A stretch of 56,280 nt of DNA from Streptomyces wuyuanensis (GTDB lineage: Bacteria; Actinomycetota; Actinomycetes; Streptomycetales; Streptomycetaceae): the NCBI RefSeq assembly GCF_900103455.1, contig NZ_FNHI01000021.1, positions 1 through 56,280 on the forward strand. Direction: 5' to 3'. The notes under the pieces are model-generated. The model did no database searches and had not been told where the DNA came from. It saw only the letters and a program-made list of their open reading frames with translations. The stretch's first letter is position 1; every line of letters starts with the position of its first letter. The position numbers and the translations under genes are program-made. Of the stretch, positions 31,858-38,700 are shown in pieces.

Positions 31858-33197
31858 TTCTGCTCCTCGCGGGTCTCGGTCTTGACGCGGTTGCGGAGGC
31901 GGACGGCGTACTCGTTGGAGCCGCCGCCGATGACCTCGCGCACGTTCCGGGCGGAGAGCCGGTCGGTGCCGCCGAGTGCTTCGGCGAGCTTGCGGACCTT
32001 GTCGATGTCGGCCGGGTCGAGGGGCTTCTCGGGTGCCTTCGGGGCGGTGCGGCCGGAAGCCTGCTTCCCTTTACGCCCAAGGGCTGTAGCCGTCTTGGAG
32101 CCGCCCGCAGAGGCGGCGCCTGACCCTCCCCCCGTACCACCGCTGGGGCTGCCGCCAGAGGCGCCCCCGGCGGGTCCTCCGTCCCCGCGGTCGGGGCCGA
32201 ACATCTCGGCGAGGAGGAGGTCGACCGCTATCGACTCGGGTGTGCGTCCGGCGTTGCTGAGGACGGACTCGATGCCGGCGCGGGCGGCCTCGCGGGCTGC
32301 GAGCGTCCCGGCGGTGACGCTGAGCGGCAGGAGGTGGAGGTTGTGCCACGCCTGCTCCCAGGCGGTGTCCCGGTCGATGGCTCCGGTCGGATGGGCGACC
32401 ATGATCCGCCGGTACTCGGCGAACTCCTCTGGGAACAGCTTCTGCCGCTCGGAATCCTCAGCCGCCGCGGTCCGGGCCGCAGCCTTCTCGGCCTCGGCCT
32501 TCACCTTGGCGGTGACCTTGTCGGCGGCACGCTGCTGCAGACTCCGAGGATCGGCCGCGGCCTTCGTCTCCAGGAACTGGCGCACCTCAGCGAGGACCGG
32601 GCCGATGATCGACGTGGCGGCCAGCGCGACACCGGCGACGATGCCGTACTCCTCGGTGCCGTGAGTCAGGTTGATGTAGCCGGCCACCGAGGCGAGCGAC
32701 GCGGTGAGGATCCAGAACGGCCAGCGGGGCAGGCCCTTGCGGTGCGCCCACTGGGTGCCGAGGACGCCAACCCAGGCGAGGAGCTCGAGGAAGAACGGGA
32801 CCGGGAGCATCAGCCACGCGTAGCCGGGGTCCTGCTCGCCCTTCTTGTGGAGCTTGAGGAAGTACGACAGCTGGGCGGGCAGGGCGGCGAGGAGGCCGAG
32901 GACCATGACGACGTTGACGAGCGCCTTGAAGTGGCTGCCGTTGTCGGCGGCCTGCTCGCGGCGCTGCTGCTTGCGCTGCTGCTCTTCGTCGGTGGCGTCC
33001 TCCTGGACGGCCTTGAGCTGCTTGGCGAGCTTGGCCTGCTTGACCTGCTCGGCCATCTGCTCAGTCGCGGTGCGTGCGGCGCCGGCTTCAACGACCTGCG
33101 CTGCGGCAGCGGCGTCGGCCTGGATTCGCGCGGCTTCGGCGCGAGTCTTTTCGGCTGCCGCCTCGCGCTCCTTCCAGGAGCGGTAGTCGCTGCTCAC
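31854..33197 (-). CDS. Spread-like membrane protein (DUF2637/SpdB2 type)
   Basis: 447 residues. A long N-terminal coiled coil (6-85) precedes about four membrane helices (roughly 90-112, 127-147, 160-178, 185-203). After these come a helical region, a Gly/Ser-rich linker (345-375) and a C-terminal winged-helix-like segment (IDKVRKLAEALGGTDRLSARNVREVIGGGSNEYAVRLRNRV). This is the pattern of Streptomyces SpdB2/DUF2637 proteins that work with TraB in spreading transferred DNA. It is translationally coupled to the translocase. Confidence 0.78.
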   Translation of the reverse strand: MSSDYRSWKEREAAAEKTRAEAARIQADAAAAAQVVEAGAARTATEQMAEQVKQAKLAKQLKAVQEDATDEEQQRKQQRREQAADNGSHFKALVNVVMVLGLLAALPAQLSYFLKLHKKGEQDPGYAWLMLPVPFFLELLAWVGVLGTQWAHRKGLPRWPFWILTASLASVAGYINLTHGTEEYGIVAGVALAATSIIGPVLAEVRQFLETKAAADPRSLQQRAADKVTAKVKAEAEKAAARTAAAEDSERQKLFPEEFAEYRRIMVAHPTGAIDRDTAWEQAWHNLHLLPLSVTAGTLAAREAARAGIESVLSNAGRTPESIAVDLLLAEMFGPDRGDGGPAGGASGGSPSGGTGGGSGAASAGGSKTATALGRKGKQASGRTAPKAPEKPLDPADIDKVRKLAEALGGTDRLSARNVREVIGGGSNEYAVRLRNRVKTETREEQK

Positions 33198-33218
33198 GGT
33201 GATCGGTTCCTTCCTGGG

Positions 33219-33401
33219 TTAGGCGGTCTTGGCGGGGCGGGTCTTGCGGAGGTGGGGCATGGCGGCGAGGCCGAGTCCGAAGCCGACGAGTGCCGGCTGG
33301 CCGACCGCCCAGTTGAGGACGGGCACGATCAGGTCGGTGCCGATGCTCGGGAAGAGCAGCAGCACGGCCAGGGCGGCGAGGATGAGGAAGAGGTTCTTCA
33401 C
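33219..33401 (-). CDS. Small membrane protein (SpdA-like position)
   Basis: 60 residues with two membrane segments (3-18 and 30-48) and a basic end RKTRPAKTA. GTG 33401 is preceded by GAGGGG. Small two-helix proteins accompany spdB genes in Streptomyces elements; the match here rests on size and position. Confidence 0.65.
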   Translation of the reverse strand: MKNLFLILAALAVLLLFPSIGTDLIVPVLNWAVGQPALVGFGLGLAAMPHLRKTRPAKTA

Positions 33402-33491
33402 GGGTGGTCAACCCCTCGGGGTGGTCGGGACGGTCGGGTGTCTGGCGCGTTCTCCTTGGCTCCCGCGCGGGACGGGAGCCGCGGACAGCGG

Positions 33492-33686
33492 TCAGTCCTG
33501 CGGGGTGTGGTCGACGGTGGCGCCGAGGATCCGCATGGCGGTCTGCTGCGAGTAGTCGCCGGAGTGGAGGGTGAGGTCCCAGGCGGCGTGGTGACTGCCG
33601 TTCGCGAGCTGCTTCCCGGCTTCGTCGATCTCGGCGTTGGTGGGCTGGTAGCCCTTCGGCTCCGGCTTGCGGCTGAACAGGCCCAT
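33492..33686 (-). CDS. 64-residue AICE-type hypothetical protein
   Basis: MGLFSRKPEPKGYQPTNAEI begins a soluble helical protein with WDLTLHSGDYSQQTAMRILGATVDHTPQD. I associate this N-terminus with small proteins in tra operons of Streptomyces elements. Function unknown. Confidence 0.68.
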   Translation of the reverse strand: MGLFSRKPEPKGYQPTNAEIDEAGKQLANGSHHAAWDLTLHSGDYSQQTAMRILGATVDHTPQD

Positions 33687-33701
33687 CGGTTTCTCCTCGG
33701 G

Positions 33702-33887
33702 TCAGCGGGTGTGGGTCTTCTTGTGGGTGCGGATGGCGCTCTTGCAGTCGGGGCACTTGCGGACGGCACCGTTTCCGACGACGGGGGCCGGGATGGTGCG
33801 GCCGCAGATCGCCGGGGTGGATCCCGGTACGAGCTGGGGGTGGCAGTCGGGACAGTGGAAGTGCATGTCCAGGACGGGGCGGCCCAT
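33702..33887 (-). CDS. 61-residue zinc-ribbon protein
   Basis: Two Cys pairs, CPDC (about 12-15) and CPDC near 47, plus CGR, form a likely zinc ribbon, with a basic C-terminus (AIRTHKKTHTR) that could bind nucleic acid. The ATG at 33887 shares a base with the preceding stop (TGATG). Confidence 0.68.
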   Translation of the reverse strand: MGRPVLDMHFHCPDCHPQLVPGSTPAICGRTIPAPVVGNGAVRKCPDCKSAIRTHKKTHTR

Positions 33888-34060
33888 CAGGCGGCGGCGG
33901 GCTGGTGGAGGCCGCGGATCTCGGGCATCAGCGGCTCGTCGGGGTTGGCCTCGTCGTGCTCCATGGCGTCGAACACGATGGAGATGGCGCGGTCGTAGTC
34001 GCCCTTGGCGCGGGCGGCCCGGTACTCGTTCAGGTAGGCGATGCGGGTCTGCTGAGACAT
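33887..34060 (-). CDS. 57-residue helical protein at the head of the tra operon
   Basis: MSQQTRIAYLNEYRAARAKG... is helical and charged. AAGGAGA stands six bases before the ATG at 34060. It is the first gene after the double hairpin at 34097-34193, so the tra operon probably starts here. Function unknown. Confidence 0.68.
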   Translation of the reverse strand: MSQQTRIAYLNEYRAARAKGDYDRAISIVFDAMEHDEANPDEPLMPEIRGLHQPAAA

Positions 34061-34096
34061 GGGTTCTCCTTGGGTGGCTGGTCCTGGGGGTGGCGT

Positions 34097-34137
34097 GCCG
34101 CGTCGGCGGGGCTGGGGGTGTCACCCGCCGACGCGGC
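34097..34137. terminator. 14-bp hairpin
   Basis: Arms 34097-34110 and 34124-34137 pair perfectly. With the next hairpin it separates the excisionase-like operon (34206-34704) from the tra operon. Confidence 0.7.
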
Positions 34138-34144
34138 GGTCGTG

Positions 34145-34193
34145 CACTGGCCCGGGGCGGGCGGGGGAGCCGGACAGGTGCCCCGGGCCAGTG
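34145..34193. terminator. 13-bp hairpin with long loop; contains 18-base repeat copy 2
   Basis: CACTGGCCCGGGG (34145-34157) pairs with CCCCGGGCCAGTG (34181-34193). The left arm lies in the 18-base repeat 34141-34158 shared with 29654-29671. Confidence 0.65.
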
Positions 34194-34205
34194 GTCTGGG
34201 TGGCC

Positions 34206-34283
34206 CTAGCGGGGCCGGGTGGTGCTGCGGCGGTTCGCTTCGCGGACCTTGTCCGAGAGGGCCTTGCGCTCGGAGTCGGTCAT
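34206..34283 (-). CDS. 25-residue peptide
   Basis: MTDSERKALSDKVREANRRSTTRPR. The ATG at 34283 overlaps the preceding stop (ATGA) and has a full GGAGGTGA upstream. A single charged helix; function unknown. The strong ribosome binding site argues that it is made. Confidence 0.5.
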   Translation of the reverse strand: MTDSERKALSDKVREANRRSTTRPR

Positions 34284-34486
34284 GACGTCACCTCCACGAG
34301 CCGCAGCGGGGCGGCCGGCTGGTCGGTGGTGTAGTTGACGAACCCGGTCGCGAGGCGCTGCCTGGTGGCCGTGTCGGTGACGGACACCCTCAGCAGCAGG
34401 GGCCCGTCCGGGGACTCGCCGACCGTGCGGATGATCTCGTCGGCCTTGGCCTGAGCGGCGGTCAGGCGCGCCAGCTCGGCGGTCAT
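34280..34486 (-). CDS. 68-residue hypothetical protein
   Basis: A helix (TAELARLTAAQAKADEIIRTVG) followed by two to three strands (LLLRVSVTDTATRQRLATGFVNY). Coupled to both neighbours by 4-base overlaps, in the excisionase-like operon. Function unknown. Confidence 0.68.
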   Translation of the reverse strand: MTAELARLTAAQAKADEIIRTVGESPDGPLLLRVSVTDTATRQRLATGFVNYTTDQPAAPLRLVEVTS

Positions 34487-34704
34487 GACCCGGCCTGCTT
34501 CGGGACGGCCCGGTCGGCGAGGAACTGGTCGACGGATGCGGCGGTGACGCGGAAGCGGGGGCGGGTGCCCTTGCCGATGTCGATGGCGTCGAGGTGGCCA
34601 GCGCGGATGAGTTCGCGAATGTAGTTGGAGGTGGCGCCGATGCGGGCACCGGCTTCCCCGGGGGTGATGTAGCCGCTCACGGGGGCGGCGGAAGAAGACG
34701 TCAC
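34483..34704 (-). CDS. Excisionase-like HTH protein
   Basis: 73 residues. GYITPGEAGARIGATSNYIRELIRAGHLDAIDIGKG (about 10-45) is a MerR/Xis-type helix-turn-helix, with wing residues RPRFRVTAASVDQFLADR. Proteins of this type serve as directionality factors in AICEs, where they usually sit beside int; here int lies 20 kb away. GTG 34704 has GGGGAG upstream. It could equally be a transcription regulator of the tra module. Confidence 0.78.
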   Translation of the reverse strand: MTSSSAAPVSGYITPGEAGARIGATSNYIRELIRAGHLDAIDIGKGTRPRFRVTAASVDQFLADRAVPKQAGS

Positions 34705-34751
34705 TGGGTGCTCCCCTGCGGTCGACTGGGGCTGACATGTAGAGCGTGACA

Positions 34752-34769
34752 GATTGCTTCGGTGCAATC
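34752..34769. promoter_or_regulatory. Inverted repeat GATTGC-TTCGGT-GCAATC
   Basis: Six-base arms around a 6-base centre, 48 bases upstream of the excisionase-like gene. The core matches the element in the promoter at 28116-28145, suggesting a shared regulator. Confidence 0.6.
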
Positions 34770-34810
34770 AATCGGTACGCAGGGATCAGATCGGAATCCG
34801 GACAGCAAGA

Positions 34811-34836
34811 AGCCCCCGCCATAATGGGCGGGGGCT
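34811..34836 (-). terminator. 10-bp hairpin after the GntR gene
   Basis: AGCCCCCGCC (34811-34820) pairs with GGCGGGGGCT (34827-34836), 14 bases beyond the stop at 34850. Confidence 0.78.
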
Positions 34837-34849
34837 AACTATCCGCAGG

Positions 34850-35608
34850 TCAGGCCGGGAAGTCGTACTGCAGCAGGTACCGAGACGCGTCCAGAATCAT
34901 TCGGTTGACCGTCAACACCCGGTCAGCCGAATCGAAGGCATACCGCACCACCTCGGCCACCGGAGCAGGCGCCCGCACCTGAAGATCAGCAGCCTCGGCC
35001 GCCGACGGAGGCCGCGACTGGATCTCCTCGCGGTAGCGGACCGGCGCATGGCCGGCGTCGGCGAGGCGCGCGTACACGCCACCCGGTCCGGTGTCGACCT
35101 GGGTAATGCGGGTGCCGCGGGCCAGGTCGTCGGGGATGTACTCGGTCGAACGCATCACGGCCACGCCGTCGACCACGTACTTCCGGTTGCGACGCCAGAC
35201 GAGTTCGCCCTCGGGGATGTCGAGGGCCCGAGCGACTGAGGGCTCGGCGGGGAGCTGCTCGATCTGAACGTCTCGGACCTCGAGGTCGCGGTCCTCGATG
35301 TCGATGTCCCACATGGACCGCCCCCCGCCCCACTGCTCTGCGGAGAGCCGCTGCAGGGCGTTGCGGACGATCGGCCGCCAGCTGCGCACGTACACGCCAG
35401 AGCCCACGCGGGATTCGACGAGACCCTCGTCGCGCAGCTTGGCCAACGCTTGCCGGATGGTGCCCTGAGAGATCGGCGCGTACTGGGTGACGAGGTCCCG
35501 CTCGACAGGCAGGCGCCCTTCCGGGAACTCGCCGGCCTTGATTCTGGCGCGCAGGTCGTCTGCGACCCGCTGGTACTTGGGCGACCCGCCGCCCGGCTCA
35601 CGTGCCAC
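34850..35608 (-). CDS. GntR-family repressor with UTRA domain, KorSA-like
   Basis: 252 residues. Winged helix at about 10-75 (PKYQRVADDLRARIKAGEF, then ISQGTIRQALAKLRDEGLVESRVGSGVYV). A UTRA effector domain follows (about 95-245). KorSA of pSAM2 and related AICE repressors have this architecture and control tra and excision genes. GTG 35608 is preceded by GGGAGG. A symmetric site CTAGA-6-TCTAG lies 10 bases upstream, so it probably represses itself. Confidence 0.85.
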   Translation of the reverse strand: MAREPGGGSPKYQRVADDLRARIKAGEFPEGRLPVERDLVTQYAPISQGTIRQALAKLRDEGLVESRVGSGVYVRSWRPIVRNALQRLSAEQWGGGRSMWDIDIEDRDLEVRDVQIEQLPAEPSVARALDIPEGELVWRRNRKYVVDGVAVMRSTEYIPDDLARGTRITQVDTGPGGVYARLADAGHAPVRYREEIQSRPPSAAEAADLQVRAPAPVAEVVRYAFDSADRVLTVNRMILDASRYLLQYDFPA

Positions 35609-35617
35609 ATGACCTCC

Positions 35618-35633
35618 CTAGAGACATATCTAG
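35618..35633. promoter_or_regulatory. Operator CTAGAGACATATCTAG of the GntR gene
   Basis: Perfect five-base arms CTAGA/TCTAG spaced by six bases, immediately upstream of the GntR start. Typical of HutC/KorSA-type operators. Confidence 0.65.
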
Positions 35634-35674
35634 AGCAACGGTAACTGCTCCATATGCGGACAGGGAAAGCCGGA

Positions 35675-35700
35675 GGCCCCGACCCGCACGGGTCGGGGCC
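35675..35700 (-). terminator. 11-bp hairpin after 35705 gene
   Basis: GGCCCCGACCC (35675-35685) pairs with GGGTCGGGGCC (35690-35700) around GCAC. It ends the replication-region transcript before the GntR gene. Confidence 0.82.
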
Positions 35701-35704
35701 TTGA

Positions 35705-36325
35705 TCATGCGGCGGTTGCTGCTCGCCGGGTGGGGGTGAGGCTGAGCATGTCGGCGTGGTCGTACTGCTGCTGGCAGCGGGGGCAGCGGATGCCGTCCAT
35801 GTCGAGGGTGACCTTGAGGATGTTGCCGCACTCGCGGCAGCCGACGGGGATGCGGATGGGCGGCTTCTCTCCAGTGATGAGCCGTTCGGCTTGGGCGCGG
35901 ACGGCCCGGAGTTCGTCGGCGATCTCCCGCACTGCCGGATGTTCGTCGCAGATCATCGTCAGGTTGAGGAGGAGGATCCCGCAGCTCCAGTCGACGATGG
36001 CGACGATCGACGTGTAGTCGGGGATCGACCACTGCTCCCGTTCGCACAGGTCGCGGGCCCATCCGCCGACGACGCCTTCGATGCCGCCGCGGGCGCGGAG
36101 ATCGACGGCGTCGAGGCTGCAGGGGATGGGGGCGGTGCGGGTGGCGGACCTGCCGTCGCTGCCTCGCCGGCCGGGCTGAAGGACGGTGGCCAGCTCCCGG
36201 TACAGGCCGGGCAGGGCTTCGAGGTTGGCGCGCATGCGGTCCTCGCAGCCTCGGTGGACGCGGGGCCGGGAGGGGCGGTCGCACACAGCACAAGGCCAGG
36301 ACTGCGGGGCGGCGTCGACAGACAC
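35705..36325 (-). CDS. Hypothetical protein with two zinc motifs
   Basis: 206 residues. An N-terminal CAVC near 12 and a C-terminal CRECG...CPRC ribbon (about 162-183) flank a helical middle. This arrangement occurs in hypothetical proteins of Streptomyces prophages. It is the last gene of the replication operon. Function unknown. Confidence 0.72.
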   Translation of the reverse strand: MSVDAAPQSWPCAVCDRPSRPRVHRGCEDRMRANLEALPGLYRELATVLQPGRRGSDGRSATRTAPIPCSLDAVDLRARGGIEGVVGGWARDLCEREQWSIPDYTSIVAIVDWSCGILLLNLTMICDEHPAVREIADELRAVRAQAERLITGEKPPIRIPVGCRECGNILKVTLDMDGIRCPRCQQQYDHADMLSLTPTRRAATAA

Positions 36326-36362
36326 GGCGTTCTCCGTTCGGGCGGTGCGGGCGGGGCAGGGG

Positions 36363-36662
36363 TCAGGCAGACGGCTGGGTGCGGCGAGCCTGCTCGGCGC
36401 CTGTAGCGACGCCGTTGAGGTAGTCCCAGGCGGCGCTGAAGGAGCGGGGGCCGGTGATGCTCGAGCCGATGGCGAGGTCGTAGTAGCCGGACATGATCAC
36501 GCCGTCGGCGGTGTACTGGCTGCGGTGAGCCTCGACGCGGATGCCGGTGTCGTGAGCGACGGCGGCGGCCTTCCAGGTGAGTTTCGTGAACTCGTCCCAG
36601 CCTTGCTCAAGGGCAGGCTCAATGCGGCTGCCGCGAGGGGTGCGGATGCGGGTGACGTTCAT
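36363..36662 (-). CDS. 99-residue hypothetical protein
   Basis: Begins MNVTRIRTPRGSRIEPALEQ with AAGGAGA before the ATG at 36662; contains WDEFTKLTWKAAAVAHDTGIRVEAH and SGYYDLAIGSS. A mixed alpha/beta protein with no known motif, coupled to the gene before it by a 4-base overlap. Confidence 0.68.
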   Translation of the reverse strand: MNVTRIRTPRGSRIEPALEQGWDEFTKLTWKAAAVAHDTGIRVEAHRSQYTADGVIMSGYYDLAIGSSITGPRSFSAAWDYLNGVATGAEQARRTQPSA

Positions 36663-36961
36663 GTCGTCTCCTTCAGCGGGTTGAGGGCGCGGCGGATGTG
36701 TCCGATGGCGGCGAGGTAGGCGCCGTCGAAGTCGGGGTGCTTCGGGTTGGCGCGGACCGCGGCTTCGATGCGGTCGCACTCGGCGCGCACCCGCGACACC
36801 GTGCCGAGGGCTTCGGCGATGACGGGCACCCGCAGGACAGCGTCGGCGGCGGCTTCCGCGTTGAGTCGGTCACCGTTCCAGTCGGTGAGGGGCCACAGCG
36901 CCTCGGCGATCTGGTCGCGGACGCCGGCCGGGGACGGGACGGGGGCGGGGGTGTCAGTCAC
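36659..36961 (-). CDS. 100-residue hypothetical protein
   Basis: GTG 36961 with GGAGA upstream. The segment IAEALWPLTDWNGDRLNAEAAADAVLRV followed by RVRAECDRIEAAVRANP is helical and of a kind common in actinophage early proteins. Function unknown. Confidence 0.65.
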   Translation of the reverse strand: MTDTPAPVPSPAGVRDQIAEALWPLTDWNGDRLNAEAAADAVLRVPVIAEALGTVSRVRAECDRIEAAVRANPKHPDFDGAYLAAIGHIRRALNPLKETT

Positions 36962-36996
36962 GGGGGTCTCCAGTGGGGGTGTCAGGGGGCGGAAGT

Positions 36997-37302
36997 TCAG
37001 GCCGGGTTCCTGGGGTCGCTGCGAAGGTGACGGGCGAGGTCCCGGTAGGCCCGACCGCGAGTCCACCCGTGCCCCGCTCGGGTGCCGAGGGTGGGGTGTT
37101 CGGCGAGGTAGCCGTTGAAGTAGTTCTTCGCGGCGCGCCAGTTGCGGGCCTTGATCCGGTCCCACTCGCGGCGGAGGGAGGCGCGCAGGGAGCGACGGGC
37201 GTCCTTGCGGTCGGGGTTGTGGACGAAGTGCTGCCAATCGGCAAGGAGGCCGACCGGGTAGATGCCGATCTCGCTGATGGTGACTCCGTCGAGGTGCTTC
37301 AT
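36997..37302 (-). CDS. 101-residue basic hypothetical protein
   Basis: MKHLDGVTISEIGIYPVGLLADWQHF..., then a basic helical part (RSLRASLRREWDRIKARNWRAAKNYFNGYL). Basic and Trp-rich, it may bind nucleic acid. The ATG at 37302 overlaps the stop of the small gene before it. Confidence 0.68.
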   Translation of the reverse strand: MKHLDGVTISEIGIYPVGLLADWQHFVHNPDRKDARRSLRASLRREWDRIKARNWRAAKNYFNGYLAEHPTLGTRAGHGWTRGRAYRDLARHLRSDPRNPA

Positions 37303-37463
37303 TTCGGTTCCTTTCGGGCGGGGTTGGTGGACTGGCGGGGCTGCGGGGCGCTGTGGCGGCTCTGAGCGTCGTTCTGCGGGCCTGGCGGGGATGGAGTCGC
37401 TTCGGGCGTTTGCGGGCCGCAGACGGGCGCACAGCCACACCCACGGCCCTGCTGCGGTCTCAC
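37299..37463 (-). CDS. 54-residue Cys/Pro-rich peptide
   Basis: GTG 37463 overlaps the LuxR-HTH gene stop (GTGA) and its own stop overlaps the next ATG (ATGA). The N-terminus has CGCAPVCG; the rest is Pro/Gln-rich and probably disordered. The double coupling is the main support. Confidence 0.5.
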   Translation of the reverse strand: MRPQQGRGCGCAPVCGPQTPEATPSPPGPQNDAQSRHSAPQPRQSTNPARKEPK

Positions 37464-37819
37464 GCGGCGGCCGCCTTCGCTTCGCGGCGGGCTCGGCGCC
37501 GCTCGGCCCGGTAGGCGCGCTCGCCCTCGGGGCAGCCCTCCGTGCACGCCCACGGGTCCTCGCCCCGGTACACGTGCGCGGCGAACCCGGCATGGTCCCC
37601 GTGGCGGCGCGGCTTCCCGTCCAACAGGCCCGCCCGGCAGGCGAGGAGGACGGCATGGGGTGCGTTCCGCGCGGAGAGCTTGGCCAGCACCCGGTTGACG
37701 GCGGCGGTCAGGCCCTTGTGGGTCAGGACGAGTTCGTCGGCGATCTCGGCGTGGGTGTGTCCGGCGGCGACCAGCTCGAGGATCCGGAGCTGGTGGTCGG
37801 TCAGCAGCGGCGCGGTCAC
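37460..37819 (-). CDS. LuxR-type HTH protein
   Basis: 119 residues. LLTDHQLRILELVAAGHTHAEIADELVLTHKGLTAAVNRVLAKLSARN (about 5-52) is a GerE/LuxR-type DNA-binding domain. The C-terminal half has HVYRGEDPWACTEGCPEG and an Arg/Ala-rich helix. It lacks a receiver domain, so control is not by phosphorylation. It probably regulates phage genes. GGAGGG lies before GTG 37819. Confidence 0.8.
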   Translation of the reverse strand: MTAPLLTDHQLRILELVAAGHTHAEIADELVLTHKGLTAAVNRVLAKLSARNAPHAVLLACRAGLLDGKPRRHGDHAGFAAHVYRGEDPWACTEGCPEGERAYRAERRRARREAKAAAA

Positions 37820-38046
37820 AGGGTTCCCTCCATCACGTCGTTGATGGGCTGGTAGGGGTTGAAGCGGCGGGGCGGGCTGGTGGCGGGTCGGGCGTAGCCG
37901 TGCCACGGGTCGGCGTCGAACCCGTTCGGTTGCCGGGTTTGCGGGCCGTGGAGGTCGACGACGGCCCGGTCCGCTTCGGCGAGCTGCCGGTCAAGCTCCG
38001 GACCGTCCGGCCACAAACACGGGCCCACATCCCACGCGGCGGTCAC
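37816..38046 (-). CDS. 76-residue hypothetical protein
   Basis: GTG 38046 overlaps the stop of the upstream zinc protein. The helix PELDRQLAEADRAVVDLHG is followed by a Pro/Trp-rich end. No motif recognised. Confidence 0.6.
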   Translation of the reverse strand: MTAAWDVGPCLWPDGPELDRQLAEADRAVVDLHGPQTRQPNGFDADPWHGYARPATSPPRRFNPYQPINDVMEGTL

Positions 38047-38312
38047 GAGGCGGCCTGTTCGGGCAGCGAGTCGAAGCGGCGGCGGAGCGTCCACTGGTGG
38101 CCGCAGTTGGCGTTCTGGCAGTAGGCGCGGATCCGGACGGTGTGCGGGTCGTGCTTGTGGCCGCTCTCGAGGTCGGGGTGCTGCGGTCGGACGACGCCGT
38201 CGCTGCCGATGACGGCCGGTCCCCAGTCGCTGTAGCTCTCGACGTCCTCGGCGATGCCGCACTGGTGGCCGCACTTCGTGCAGGCGAGTGGCCGGGCGGG
38301 TGTGTGGGTCAT
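38043..38312 (-). CDS. 89-residue zinc-binding protein
   Basis: CTKCGHQCG near residue 11 and CQNANCGHQW near 65 make a likely zinc ribbon; the middle has DPHTVRIRAY. GAGGAG precedes the ATG at 38312. One of many small zinc proteins of this element. Function unknown. Confidence 0.68.
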   Translation of the reverse strand: MTHTPARPLACTKCGHQCGIAEDVESYSDWGPAVIGSDGVVRPQHPDLESGHKHDPHTVRIRAYCQNANCGHQWTLRRRFDSLPEQAAS

Positions 38313-38376
38313 GGTCGTCTCCTCGGTACGGTGGGGGTGCGCCCGGCCGGATAGCCCCCGGCCGGGCGACACGCGT

Positions 38377-38667
38377 TCACGGGGCAGGGGTCAGGTCCTC
38401 GTTCAGGCCGTCGTCATCGCCATTCGTGAGCGAGTCCGAGAGCCACGCGGCAAGCCCGTCGGCTGCGTCGTCGCTGACGTTCCGGGACACCCACTCGATC
38501 GCGGCGGCGAGGTTGTAGGCGTAGCCGGATCCGAGGACGGAGGCCATGCGCAGAGCGGGGTCTGCGTCGACGCCTGCGGAGCCGGTTGCGGGGAAGTAGT
38601 CGCGGCTCGCGTCGAGCAGTTCGCGGCGGAGTTCGGTGCGGTTCTCGTGGTAGGGCAGCGGCTTCAT
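38377..38667 (-). CDS. 96-residue acidic hypothetical protein
   Basis: MKPLPYHENRTELRRELLDASRDYFP..., helical, with a very acidic end (SDSLTNGDDDGLNEDLTP). It directly follows the methyltransferase and could be an acidic DNA mimic or inhibitor, but nothing specific supports this. Confidence 0.65.
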   Translation of the reverse strand: MKPLPYHENRTELRRELLDASRDYFPATGSAGVDADPALRMASVLGSGYAYNLAAAIEWVSRNVSDDAADGLAAWLSDSLTNGDDDGLNEDLTPAP

Positions 38668-38700
38668 GTGGGTCTCTCCTTCGGGTTGGGGCGGGAGGGG

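Noticed and set aside
29137..32664. Plus-strand frame of 1175 codons
   Set aside because: It is the antisense of the translocase and Spd-like genes; Gly/Arg/Val-rich with no domain.
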